5,370 bases of DNA. Source: Desulfovibrio sp. Lineage in GTDB: Bacteria; Desulfobacterota; Desulfovibrionia; Desulfovibrionales; Desulfovibrionaceae. Shown piece after piece: positions 1 to 5,203 of the stretch (positions are counted from its first letter, which is position 1; each line of letters starts with the position of its first letter). A model generated the notes under the pieces. It ran no database searches, was not told the origin of the DNA, and saw nothing but the letters and a program-made list of their open reading frames with translations. The translations under genes and the position numbers were made by a program. The stretch is from positions 1 to 5,370 of the forward strand of contig JAQVZK010000174.1 in assembly GCA_028708195.1 (NCBI GenBank), written 5' to 3'.

Positions 1-543
1 GCCGGCATTGAGCAGAGGGACAATATCCGTCTTGGCAAAAACGCCACACCGGGAGGCTATGGGATAAAGAGTACTGTGGCGTGATGCCAGCTCGTTGAGC
101 CCCTGGGCATCGGTGTTGAGCAGACGGGCCATTTGGTCAATAAAGGCTCCAGTTCCACCCGCACAGGATTCATTCATGCGCAGTTCCACATCCTGACCGA
201 GGTAGAGCAGCTTGGCGTCTTCACCACCAAGTTCGACCGCGACGCTGGTTTGCGGGGCTGCCGCAGCCACCGCGCGAGCCGTCGCCAGCAGTTCCTGCTC
301 GAACGGCAAGGACAGGGCTTCACCAAGGTCCAGCGCCCCGGACCCCGTGATGGCGCAGCGAACCGGCAAAAGGGGATACTTTTGAGCCAATTCGCCTAGA
401 AGATTGGACAACGTAGCTCTGACTGCTGTTCCGTGACGCCGGTACATGGTTTCAATCACCACGCCCTCGGCGTCCAGAAGCGCAAGTTTGACTGTCGTGG
501 AGCCTATGTCCAGACCAAGAAAAGCCGCAGGATGTGGAGACAC
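1..543 (-). CDS. BcrAD/BadFG-type CoA-dehydratase activase, 3' part beyond window (partial)
   Basis: Codes for the first 181 residues of an ASKHA-fold ATPase that uses ATP hydrolysis to push a low-potential electron from a [4Fe-4S] cluster into a partner 2-hydroxyacyl-CoA dehydratase or benzoyl-CoA reductase-type enzyme. Visible motifs are the phosphate-1 loop LGLDIGSTTVKLALLD (9-24), the TGSG turn (66-69), the VELGGEDAK segment (103-111), NESCAGGTGAFIDQMA (124-139) and SRCGVFAKTDIVPLLNAG (164-181). Cys127 and Cys166 sit in the two motifs that supply the cluster ligands at the dimer interface in the HgdC family. The wording of these motifs (CAGGTGAFIDQM, RCGVFAKTDI) resembles the very long activases of over 1000 residues that carry fused dehydratase-like regions, rather than the roughly 260-residue HgdC. 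The end lies outside the window, so this cannot be settled. The GTG start at 543 is chosen because GAGGA lies 7 bases upstream and the ASKHA motif starts at residue 9. The substrate is unknown. Confidence 0.9.
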   Translation of the reverse strand, partial: MSPHPAAFLGLDIGSTTVKLALLDAEGVVIETMYRRHGTAVRATLSNLLGELAQKYPLLPVRCAITGSGALDLGEALSLPFEQELLATARAVAAAAPQTSVAVELGGEDAKLLYLGQDVELRMNESCAGGTGAFIDQMARLLNTDAQGLNELASRHSTLYPIASRCGVFAKTDIVPLLNAG

Positions 544-589
544 TAATAAGTCCTCACATTTCTGTGTGTTGGTGTAGAAGCGGGGAATA

Positions 590-604
590 AGCCTGCATCA
601 GGCT
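590..604 (-). other. Small hairpin in the activase leader
   Basis: The minus strand reads AGCCTG-ATG-CAGGCT, a perfect 6-bp stem with a 3-nt loop. If the candidate promoter upstream is real, the hairpin lies in the 5' untranslated leader, about 35 nt before the Shine-Dalgarno sequence. No T tract follows on either strand, so it is not an intrinsic terminator. It may be incidental or may affect leader stability. Confidence 0.3.
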
Positions 605-639
605 GTACGCCCAATTAAAAAAAGACGAAATATTCTCAA

Positions 640-669
640 AATATAGGTTCAGGATATACCGTAAGCCAA
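640..669 (-). promoter_or_regulatory. Candidate sigma-70 promoter for the activase gene
   Basis: On the minus strand a -35-like TTGGCT (669-664) is followed after 18 bases by a -10-like TATATT (645-640), matching the consensus at 4 and 5 of 6 positions. Transcription would start near 633 and give a leader of about 90 nt before the GTG start at 543. This is a match by eye only. The region is AT-rich, so chance matches are possible. Confidence 0.4.
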
Positions 670-705
670 GGCAAAGACAAGCCCTAGTTCGCCAGAAAAG
701 ACGCG

Positions 706-750
706 TGTGGCCATTTTTTCAGACTCAGATTAGCTGAAAAAATGGCCACA
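706..750. repeat. Perfect 17-bp inverted repeat between M23 and activase genes
   Basis: The arms TGTGGCCATTTTTTCAG (706-722) and CTGAAAAAATGGCCACA (734-750) are exact reverse complements, separated by 11 bases. It lies 20 bp beyond the M23 stop codon and about 36 bp upstream of the candidate activase promoter. The transcript could fold into a 17-bp hairpin and stop or protect the M23 mRNA. However, the T run is inside the 5' arm next to the loop and not after the 3' arm, the reverse of a standard intrinsic terminator, and only a weak TCTTTTC follows on the minus strand. A protein-binding operator is the alternative. Confidence 0.85.
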
Positions 751-770
751 TCGCTCAAATTTAGAGTAAG

Positions 771-2096
771 TTACTGGGTCATTGAGGCATTGAGCCTGTC
801 AGTGATGTTGTCGCGAATCCACTTGGGGTCGAGCCACTCAAGGGGGGTCACTTCAACGCCGCCCACCATGATGCCAAAGTGCAGGTGGTCGCCAAAGGCA
901 AGGCCCGTGGTACCTGTATGGCCAAGAAGCTGCCCCTTCTGCACGACATCACCGGCATTGACCGTGGCATCATTAAGATGGGAGTAAAGGGACATGAGCC
1001 CCAGGCCGTGGTCCAGCACAACAATGTTGCCATAAATTCCCAGGTCGCCGCTAAAAATCACGCGGCCACTGTTGGCTGCGGGCACTTCCGCGTTGCGCAC
1101 CGAGGCAAGGTCAAAGCCCAGGTGGTAGGATTCGCCAACCTGCTTGCCCTGATAGTTGTAAAAACGGTGGTCTGCAAAACCAGCACGCGGGGCCGAGCGG
1201 GGCAGGCGCGTGAAAACGCCGCTCCACAGCATGGCTGACGCCGAATCTTTGCTGATATTGCGCAAGTCTTCCACATTGGCGGCCCGAACCTGATTGTTGA
1301 TATACAGGTAGCATTCAAGCGGGTTGGCGGCATTGGGGGCCAAATGGCGCAACTTGCCCTCCACACTCAGCAAAAAATTATCGCTCAGGTCAAGATTGTC
1401 GCTTTTAAAAGCACGCTCAAAGGCCATGACTGTCAAACGACTCTTGGTGATGTTGCCTGCAAGGTCGGTGGCCGTGATTTCAACACTGTTTTTGTAATCC
1501 TTGGCCGTCATGGTGTAGGGAAAGGGGAAAAAACAGATATAGCTGCCGTCTTTTTGCAGGTAGCCGGGCATAAAATACCCCGCCACAAGAACACCACTGG
1601 TCGTTACATCTTCATCAATGGTATAGCGAACAACCGCTGCGCCGCCGCGGCGCACGTTGGGCGGCAGAGTCTTGACAGAAATGCGCGGGGGCTGCGTATC
1701 AAGGCGCATAGGAAGCTGTAGCGTGCGGGTGTTGCCCTGGCCAAAACCGGCAAGCGAACCATCCGTGGCGCGCACTTCAAGGTCAAAAGCACCTTCGCGC
1801 AGGTTGGCGTCCTTAAGGGTAACTTCAACCGTACGCTCGGGTAAATACTGATCAAAATGTTTGTTAAAGATAACGTTGAGCACGTTATTTTGTTTCACGC
1901 CGACTGTAACGGACCTGATTCCTGAGACATCCCGCATATTGATCTTAAGTACACTGGCAGGAGACACCCTGCCTGTATTTGGGGAAACTTCAATGGCAGG
2001 ACCTTCCAGGTCCTTAAAGAAGGTATAGCCGCCCACTCCAAGAACGACCAAAACCAAAATACCAAGCACAGTAGAAAGCATACTTTTTTTTCGCAT
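771..2096 (-). CDS. Membrane-anchored M23 (LytM-type) zinc peptidase with Ig-like segments
   Basis: A 441-residue envelope protein predicted to cleave peptidoglycan cross-links or stem peptides in the periplasm. Residues 1-4 are basic (MRKK) and 6-27 are a hydrophobic segment, probably an uncleaved signal anchor. Two beta-rich segments follow, about 32-130 and 133-225. The second contains TATDLAGN (208-215), typical of bacterial Ig-like or cadherin-like folds. The M23 domain occupies about 315-425. Its zinc ligands are His325 and Asp329 (YHLGFD) and His406, with His404 of HLHFG and His373 of YSHL as the catalytic histidines, so it should be an active enzyme and not a degenerate EnvC/NlpD-type activator. 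Start ATG 2096 is preferred because GAGGAG lies 6 bases upstream (2108-2103). An in-frame TTG at 2144 and ATG at 2132 have no such site and would put a polar stretch before the anchor. The gene is divergent from pcm. The exact cleavage specificity cannot be read from sequence. Confidence 0.93.
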   Translation of the reverse strand: MRKKSMLSTVLGILVLVVLGVGGYTFFKDLEGPAIEVSPNTGRVSPASVLKINMRDVSGIRSVTVGVKQNNVLNVIFNKHFDQYLPERTVEVTLKDANLREGAFDLEVRATDGSLAGFGQGNTRTLQLPMRLDTQPPRISVKTLPPNVRRGGAAVVRYTIDEDVTTSGVLVAGYFMPGYLQKDGSYICFFPFPYTMTAKDYKNSVEITATDLAGNITKSRLTVMAFERAFKSDNLDLSDNFLLSVEGKLRHLAPNAANPLECYLYINNQVRAANVEDLRNISKDSASAMLWSGVFTRLPRSAPRAGFADHRFYNYQGKQVGESYHLGFDLASVRNAEVPAANSGRVIFSGDLGIYGNIVVLDHGLGLMSLYSHLNDATVNAGDVVQKGQLLGHTGTTGLAFGDHLHFGIMVGGVEVTPLEWLDPKWIRDNITDRLNASMTQ

Positions 2097-2276
2097 CGCG
2101 GGCTCCTCATTAAACTCAGTGAAGCCTTGCATAAAGAACGTCAATTTTCAAGGAAAAGTCTGGAACTTTTATAAAGCCCATAAAACGTCGCACGCATTGA
2201 CTTGGCAGAAAAAATCTGTTCTCACTTCCGCAGTATGCAGAACAGCAGATATCAAGGCATAAGGGCGCAGGAGCGC
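2097..2276. other. Divergent intergenic region between M23 peptidase and pcm
   Basis: This 180-bp stretch must carry the promoters of both divergent genes. On the minus strand TATAAA (2173-2168) is a possible -10 box for the M23 gene, but no good -35 box is placed with it. On the plus strand TTGACT (2197-2202) could be a -35 box for pcm, but no good -10 follows at 16-18 bases. A small inverted repeat CAGA-N5-TCTG lies at 2206-2218. The M23 Shine-Dalgarno is at 2103-2108 and a closely spaced AGGAG for pcm is at 2269-2273. Confidence 0.5.
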
Positions 2277-2930
2277 ATGGCAACCGCCGCAGTAGATCCC
2301 AAACGACTGCGGCGGCGTATGGTGCGTGATCAGCTGGAGGCCAGGGGAATAAAAAATGCTGAAGTGCTGGCGGCCATGAGCGCCGTGCCTCGACATCTTT
2401 TTGTGCAGGAAGCGCTGCGCGCCCAGGCCTATGAGGACACCCCCCTGCCCATCGGGCATGGACAAACCATTTCGCAGCCCTATGTAGTAGCTCTCATGAG
2501 TGAACTGCTTGAGGCAAGCAGGGGCATGCGCGTACTGGAGATTGGCACCGGGTCCGGCTATCAGGCTGCAGTGCTGGCAACTATGGGCTGCACGGTTTTT
2601 ACGGTGGAACGCCTGAAAGAACTTTATCAAAGTACAGCAACGCTCTTGCGGCAGATGGGTTTGCGCGGTATCCACATGCAGCGGCGTGACGGAACCCTGG
2701 GCGTGCCAGAGGCTGCCCCCTTTGACCGAATTATTGTGACCGCTGGCGGGCCGGAAGTTCCGCGTCCTTTGACCGACCAGCTGGATGAGGGCGGCATTCT
2801 GCTTATTCCTGTGGGCCCACGCCCGCGATCGCAACGGCTTATGCGCCTTCGCAAAGAGCAGGGGCGCCTCATAAGTGAGGACTTGGGCCCTGCCATTTTT
2901 GTGGATCTGGTGGGCGACCACGGCTGGTAA
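2277..2930 (+). CDS. pcm: Protein-L-isoaspartate O-methyltransferase
   Basis: Transfers methyl from S-adenosylmethionine to the abnormal carboxyl of L-isoaspartyl residues in aged proteins, starting their repair, in the cytoplasm. In a 217-residue reading, the PCMT-specific [15 protein letters not shown] (60-74) carries the active-site Thr/Ser region. SAM motif I is [13 protein letters not shown] (86-98), followed by VFTVER (107-112), [14 protein letters not shown] (149-162) and GGILLIPVG (172-180). Length fits the family (about 205-220). The frame stays open upstream to a TTG at 2202 and an ATG at 2235, but neither has a ribosome site. ATG 2277 has AGGAG only 3 bases upstream, a short spacing, and is chosen by alignment with family N-termini ([13 protein letters not shown]). 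The gene is followed after 41 bp by mrp, probably in one transcript. Confidence 0.93.
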   Translation: MATAAVDPKRLRRRMVRDQLEARGIKNAEVLAAMSAVPRHLFVQEALRAQAYEDTPLPIGHGQTISQPYVVALMSELLEASRGMRVLEIGTGSGYQAAVLATMGCTVFTVERLKELYQSTATLLRQMGLRGIHMQRRDGTLGVPEAAPFDRIIVTAGGPEVPRPLTDQLDEGGILLIPVGPRPRSQRLMRLRKEQGRLISEDLGPAIFVDLVGDHGW

Positions 2931-2971
2931 CAGCCAGATGGAACACCCACCCCAAAAAACAAGGAGATATC

Positions 2972-3892
2972 ATGGCTTCCTGTTCCTCCTGTTCTTCGTC
3001 CTCCTCCTGTCCCAGTGCTACGGGCAAGGGGGGAGACGGAAAATGCAACGACCCTATGGCTCAGCAAGACAAAATTATTGCCGACAGGCTCGGACATATC
3101 CGGCATAAAATTTTTGTCATGAGCGGCAAGGGCGGGGTGGGCAAAAGCTCCGTTACGGTGAACACAGCTGCGGCTCTTGCCAGGCGTGGATTCAAGGTCG
3201 GCATTCTTGACGTTGACATGCATGGCCCCAGTGTCCCCAACCTTCTTGGCCTCACCAGTACGGTTGAAATGGACCCCAATGGCGAACTTATGCTGCCAGC
3301 GACATATAACGAAAATCTGGCCGTAATTTCTATGGATTCGCTGTTGCAGGACAAGGACCAGGCCATTTTATGGCGCGGCCCCAAAAAAACGGCGGCCATC
3401 CGTCAGTTTATATCTGATGTGAAGTGGGGCGATCTGGATTTTCTGCTCATCGACTCGCCTCCCGGCACAGGTGATGAGCATATGACTGTTATGCAGTCTA
3501 TCCCCGACGCGCTCTGCGTGGTGGTCACCACACCACAGGAAATCTCCCTTGCTGATGTGCGTAAAGCCATAAATTTTCTGCAGTATACCAACTCCAATGT
3601 CTTGGGTGTTGTTGAAAACATGAGCGGCCTTGTCTGCCCGCATTGCCACCAGGAAATCGACCTTTTCAAAAAAGGCGGCGGCGAAGAACTTGCCAAGCGC
3701 TATGCCTTGAAGTTCCTTGGTGCGATTCCTCTGGACCCCACCACAGTGGTGGCGGCAGACCGTGGTGTTCCCGTGGTATATCTTGAAGCAGAAAGCCCGG
3801 CCAAAACCGCCTTTCTGGACCTGGCAGACGCCATTGCAACCGCGTGCGACAGCAGCCTTGAAGCCCTGGCCAGCACCCACACAAGCCGCTAA
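2972..3892 (+). CDS. mrp: Mrp/NBP35 family iron-sulfur carrier ATPase
   Basis: A 306-residue cytoplasmic P-loop ATPase that binds a bridging [4Fe-4S] cluster as a homodimer and delivers Fe-S clusters to target proteins (ApbC/Mrp/Nbp35/Ind1 family). The deviant Walker A is SGKGGVGKSS (51-60), switch I is DVDMHGPSVPNLLG (80-93) and the Walker B-like LLIDSPPGTGDEH spans 158-170. The conserved CPHC (Cys222, Cys225) supplies the bridging-cluster ligands. The N-terminus is serine- and cysteine-rich, with Cys4, Cys7, Cys13 and Cys25. The CX2CX5C part matches the spacing in the N-terminal cluster site of eukaryotic NBP35. No MIP18/DUF59 domain is present. The start ATG has AAGGAG 5 bases upstream (2961-2966). 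It lies 41 bp after pcm and is followed by a palindrome and a terminator, so it is probably the last gene of the pcm-mrp unit. A role for the cluster clients is not shown by context. Confidence 0.95.
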   Translation: MASCSSCSSSSSCPSATGKGGDGKCNDPMAQQDKIIADRLGHIRHKIFVMSGKGGVGKSSVTVNTAAALARRGFKVGILDVDMHGPSVPNLLGLTSTVEMDPNGELMLPATYNENLAVISMDSLLQDKDQAILWRGPKKTAAIRQFISDVKWGDLDFLLIDSPPGTGDEHMTVMQSIPDALCVVVTTPQEISLADVRKAINFLQYTNSNVLGVVENMSGLVCPHCHQEIDLFKKGGGEELAKRYALKFLGAIPLDPTTVVAADRGVPVVYLEAESPAKTAFLDLADAIATACDSSLEALASTHTSR

Positions 3893-3919
3893 AGCTTACC
3901 TGGGCACACCACAGCATCG

Positions 3920-3938
3920 CGTGAAAAAATTTTTCACG
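3920..3938. repeat. 19-bp palindrome downstream of mrp
   Basis: CGTGAAAAA and TTTTTCACG are perfect 9-bp arms around a single central A, starting 28 bp after the mrp stop codon. As RNA it could form only a small AU-rich hairpin with no U tract after it, so it is a poor terminator. As DNA it has the symmetry of a dimeric regulator site. The GTGA and TCAC halves resemble CRP/FNR half-sites, but the 9-base spacing differs from the usual 6. Function unknown. Confidence 0.7.
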
Positions 3939-3977
3939 GGGGCTCATGTGCTTCCGGTGGCAATTCATGCTAAAGCT

Positions 3978-4024
3978 AACTCCTCTGCTGGGCAAAGCCC
4001 CATAGCAGGGGAGTTTTTTCTTCT
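3978..4024 (+). terminator. Intrinsic terminator of the pcm-mrp unit
   Basis: The arms AACTCCTCTGCT (3978-3989) and AGCAGGGGAGTT (4004-4015) pair over 12 bp with one G-U wobble. The 14-nt loop contains its own GGGC-AAA-GCCC mini-stem. The stem runs directly into TTTTTT (4014-4019), followed by CTTCTTTTC. This is a classic rho-independent terminator on the plus strand, 85 bp after the mrp stop and about 60 bp before pgsA, so it separates the two transcription units. Confidence 0.92.
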
Positions 4025-4086
4025 TTTCTCCTGTTTGCTTTTATGTTATTTGGACAAAAAATCTTTGGGAGCATCAAAAGAACTAC

Positions 4087-4647
4087 ATGCTTAATCTTGC
4101 TAATAAAATTACGCTATTACGTATTCTTGTGACCCCATTGGTGGTTTTGCTGCTCTATTTTGAGGGCCCGGTCACCTGTAAGCTGGCGACAATAGCTTTT
4201 ATTTTCGCCTCGCTGACCGACTGGGCAGACGGTTATGTAGCCCGCCGTTCCAATATGGTCACAAGCATGGGCAAATTTCTTGATCCTCTGGCAGACAAGG
4301 TCCTTATCTGTTCAGTGCTCATCATGTTTGCCAGCCTTGGCTGGGCGTCAGCCTGGGTTGTTATCATTATGGTTTGTCGCGAACTGGTGGTTACTGGCCT
4401 GCGCACCATTGCCATTGATGAAGGCATTGTGCTTGCCGCTGACAAATTCGGCAAAGCCAAAACAATTCTGCAAATTTTTGCCATTGTACCCCTGATTCTG
4501 CACTATCCGCTCTGGGGTATGAACCTCAGGCCCATAGGCGAGTGGCTGCTTTATGCTGCACTTGCCCTGGCCCTCATATCTGGCTCTAATTATTGCTATG
4601 ATTTTTATCGCCGCACGCGCACAAATAAGGAATCCGACAAGGCATGA
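4087..4647 (+). CDS. pgsA: CDP-diacylglycerol-glycerol-3-phosphate 3-phosphatidyltransferase
   Basis: A 186-residue inner-membrane enzyme that makes phosphatidylglycerophosphate from CDP-diacylglycerol and glycerol-3-phosphate, the committed step to phosphatidylglycerol and cardiolipin. The complete CDP-alcohol phosphatidyltransferase motif is present: Asp45, Asp48, Gly49, Ala52, Arg53, Gly62, Asp66 and Asp70 (DX2DGX2ARX8GX3DX3D). The N-terminus NLANKITLLRILVTP (3-17) is typical of PgsA. Hydrophobic segments lie at about 10-25, 32-45, 72-95, 126-144 and 150-168. ATG 4087 is the only sensible start. The upstream ribosome site is weak, since GGGAG at 4067-4071 is about 15 bases away. The gene starts a tightly packed cluster after a terminator and its stop codon overlaps the next start (ATGA). 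Phosphatidylserine synthase is a less likely alternative. Confidence 0.93.
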   Translation: MLNLANKITLLRILVTPLVVLLLYFEGPVTCKLATIAFIFASLTDWADGYVARRSNMVTSMGKFLDPLADKVLICSVLIMFASLGWASAWVVIIMVCRELVVTGLRTIAIDEGIVLAADKFGKAKTILQIFAIVPLILHYPLWGMNLRPIGEWLLYAALALALISGSNYCYDFYRRTRTNKESDKA

Positions 4648-4898
4648 GCAAATTGCAGGTGCGCCTTAAAAACTGTATCCAAACTATTTTGGAACTGGAA
4701 CCCGACATGAAAGCCGGAGTCTGGGGGCGTTATTTTGATATGGAACTCAGCTCTCTCAAGGATTATCTTCTGCAGGTAGACCAAATGGATCTGGCCGAAG
4801 AAGATGTGAAACGGCTTGAAAATGCCACAGCAACCTTTTTGTCTGAGCTCAAGCTTTCCCACAAGGAAAGTACGGCCAAAAAACGGTTGCTACAGTAA
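4644..4898 (+). CDS. Small hypothetical protein between pgsA and ftsB
   Basis: Codes for 84 residues that I do not recognise as a named family. It has no membrane segment or signal peptide and looks mainly helical, with an acidic middle (DQMDLAEEDVKRLEN, 46-60) and a basic C-terminal tail (HKESTAKKRLLQ, 73-84). The central part has the aromatic patch VWGRYFDMELSSLKDYL (26-42) and a single Cys at 11. The start ATG overlaps the pgsA stop (ATGA, 4644-4647) and its TAA shares one base with the ftsB start (TAATG, 4896-4900). AAGGA at 4627-4631 is 12 bases upstream of the start. The double overlap makes it a real gene, translated in coupling with both neighbours. A link to envelope synthesis or division is inferred from position only. 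Confidence 0.82.
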   Translation: MSKLQVRLKNCIQTILELEPDMKAGVWGRYFDMELSSLKDYLLQVDQMDLAEEDVKRLENATATFLSELKLSHKESTAKKRLLQ

Positions 4899-5200
4899 TG
4901 TTCTGGCGTTCTTTTATTCTTGTGGTGCTTGGCCTTGTGAGCGTGGTACTTTTCAGTCGTATGGTGTGGGGCCCAACCGGCCTGCTTGAATATCGCGAAC
5001 TCAAAAAACAGTATTCCGACCTTGAAAAACAGATAGCTGACCTCGACGCGGAAAACATGTCTCTCAGCCGTGAGATCCGCCTTTTGCAATCAGACAATCA
5101 ATATGTTGAAAAAGTAATTCGGCAGCGCCTGCACTATGTGCGCGATAACGAGGTGCTTTACCTCTTTGACGCATCGGTCAAGCCCCATCGGGAGCCGTAG
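4898..5200 (+). CDS. ftsB: FtsB/DivIC-type septum formation initiator
   Basis: A 100-residue bitopic divisome protein of the FtsB/DivIC family. In E. coli, FtsB forms a complex with FtsL and FtsQ and helps activate FtsWI septal peptidoglycan synthesis. The short N-terminus MFWR leads into a transmembrane segment (about 5-22). It is followed by the family GPTGLLEYRELKK (25-37), where a small loop precedes the helix, and a coiled coil (about 30-68) with heptad Leu/Ile. The C-terminal segment VEKVIRQRLHYVRDNEVLYLF (70-90) corresponds to the LSMTRPGETFYRL region of E. coli FtsB, which contacts FtsQ. There is no Shine-Dalgarno before the ATG, and the TAATG overlap suggests it is translated by re-initiation after the upstream 84-residue gene. 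The division gene ftsL is not adjacent here. Naming as ftsB rather than divIC is by general similarity. Confidence 0.87.
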   Translation: MFWRSFILVVLGLVSVVLFSRMVWGPTGLLEYRELKKQYSDLEKQIADLDAENMSLSREIRLLQSDNQYVEKVIRQRLHYVRDNEVLYLFDASVKPHREP

Positions 5201-5203
5201 TAT

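Larger units (their letters stand above)
544..770. other. Intergenic region between activase and M23 genes
   Basis: A 227-bp AT-rich non-coding stretch between two minus-strand genes. It holds the 17-bp inverted repeat, a candidate activase promoter, a small leader hairpin and the activase Shine-Dalgarno sequence (551-555). I see no convincing coding frame in it. Confidence 0.7.

Noticed and set aside
133..399. Open frame of 88 codons on the plus strand
   Set aside because: It lies wholly antisense to the activase, which has clear family motifs. The translation shows no recognisable pattern.
2202..2218. Sigma-54 promoter suggested by TTGGCA
   Set aside because: The second element (GC at the -12 position, 10 bases after GG) is CT here, so the required spacing and sequence are missing.
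2202..2276. Longer pcm N-terminus from TTG 2202 or ATG 2235
   Set aside because: No ribosome site precedes either codon, and the extra residues have no counterpart in PCMT proteins that I recall. ATG 2277 gives the usual length.
2169..2921. Open frame of 250 codons on the minus strand, antisense to pcm
   Set aside because: Long but lacks any motif. The plus strand holds a full PCMT with SAM motifs, so this is a shadow frame.
3920..3938. Palindrome read as a second intrinsic terminator
   Set aside because: The hairpin would be short and AU-rich, and it is followed by GGGGCTC instead of a T tract.
4025..4086. Promoter for pgsA
   Set aside because: The 60-bp gap is AT-rich with several weak -10-like and -35-like boxes, but no pair with good spacing, so none is called.
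3717..4094. Open frame of 125 codons spanning the mrp end and the terminator
   Set aside because: It overlaps mrp in another frame, runs through a strong intrinsic terminator and shows no protein-like pattern.
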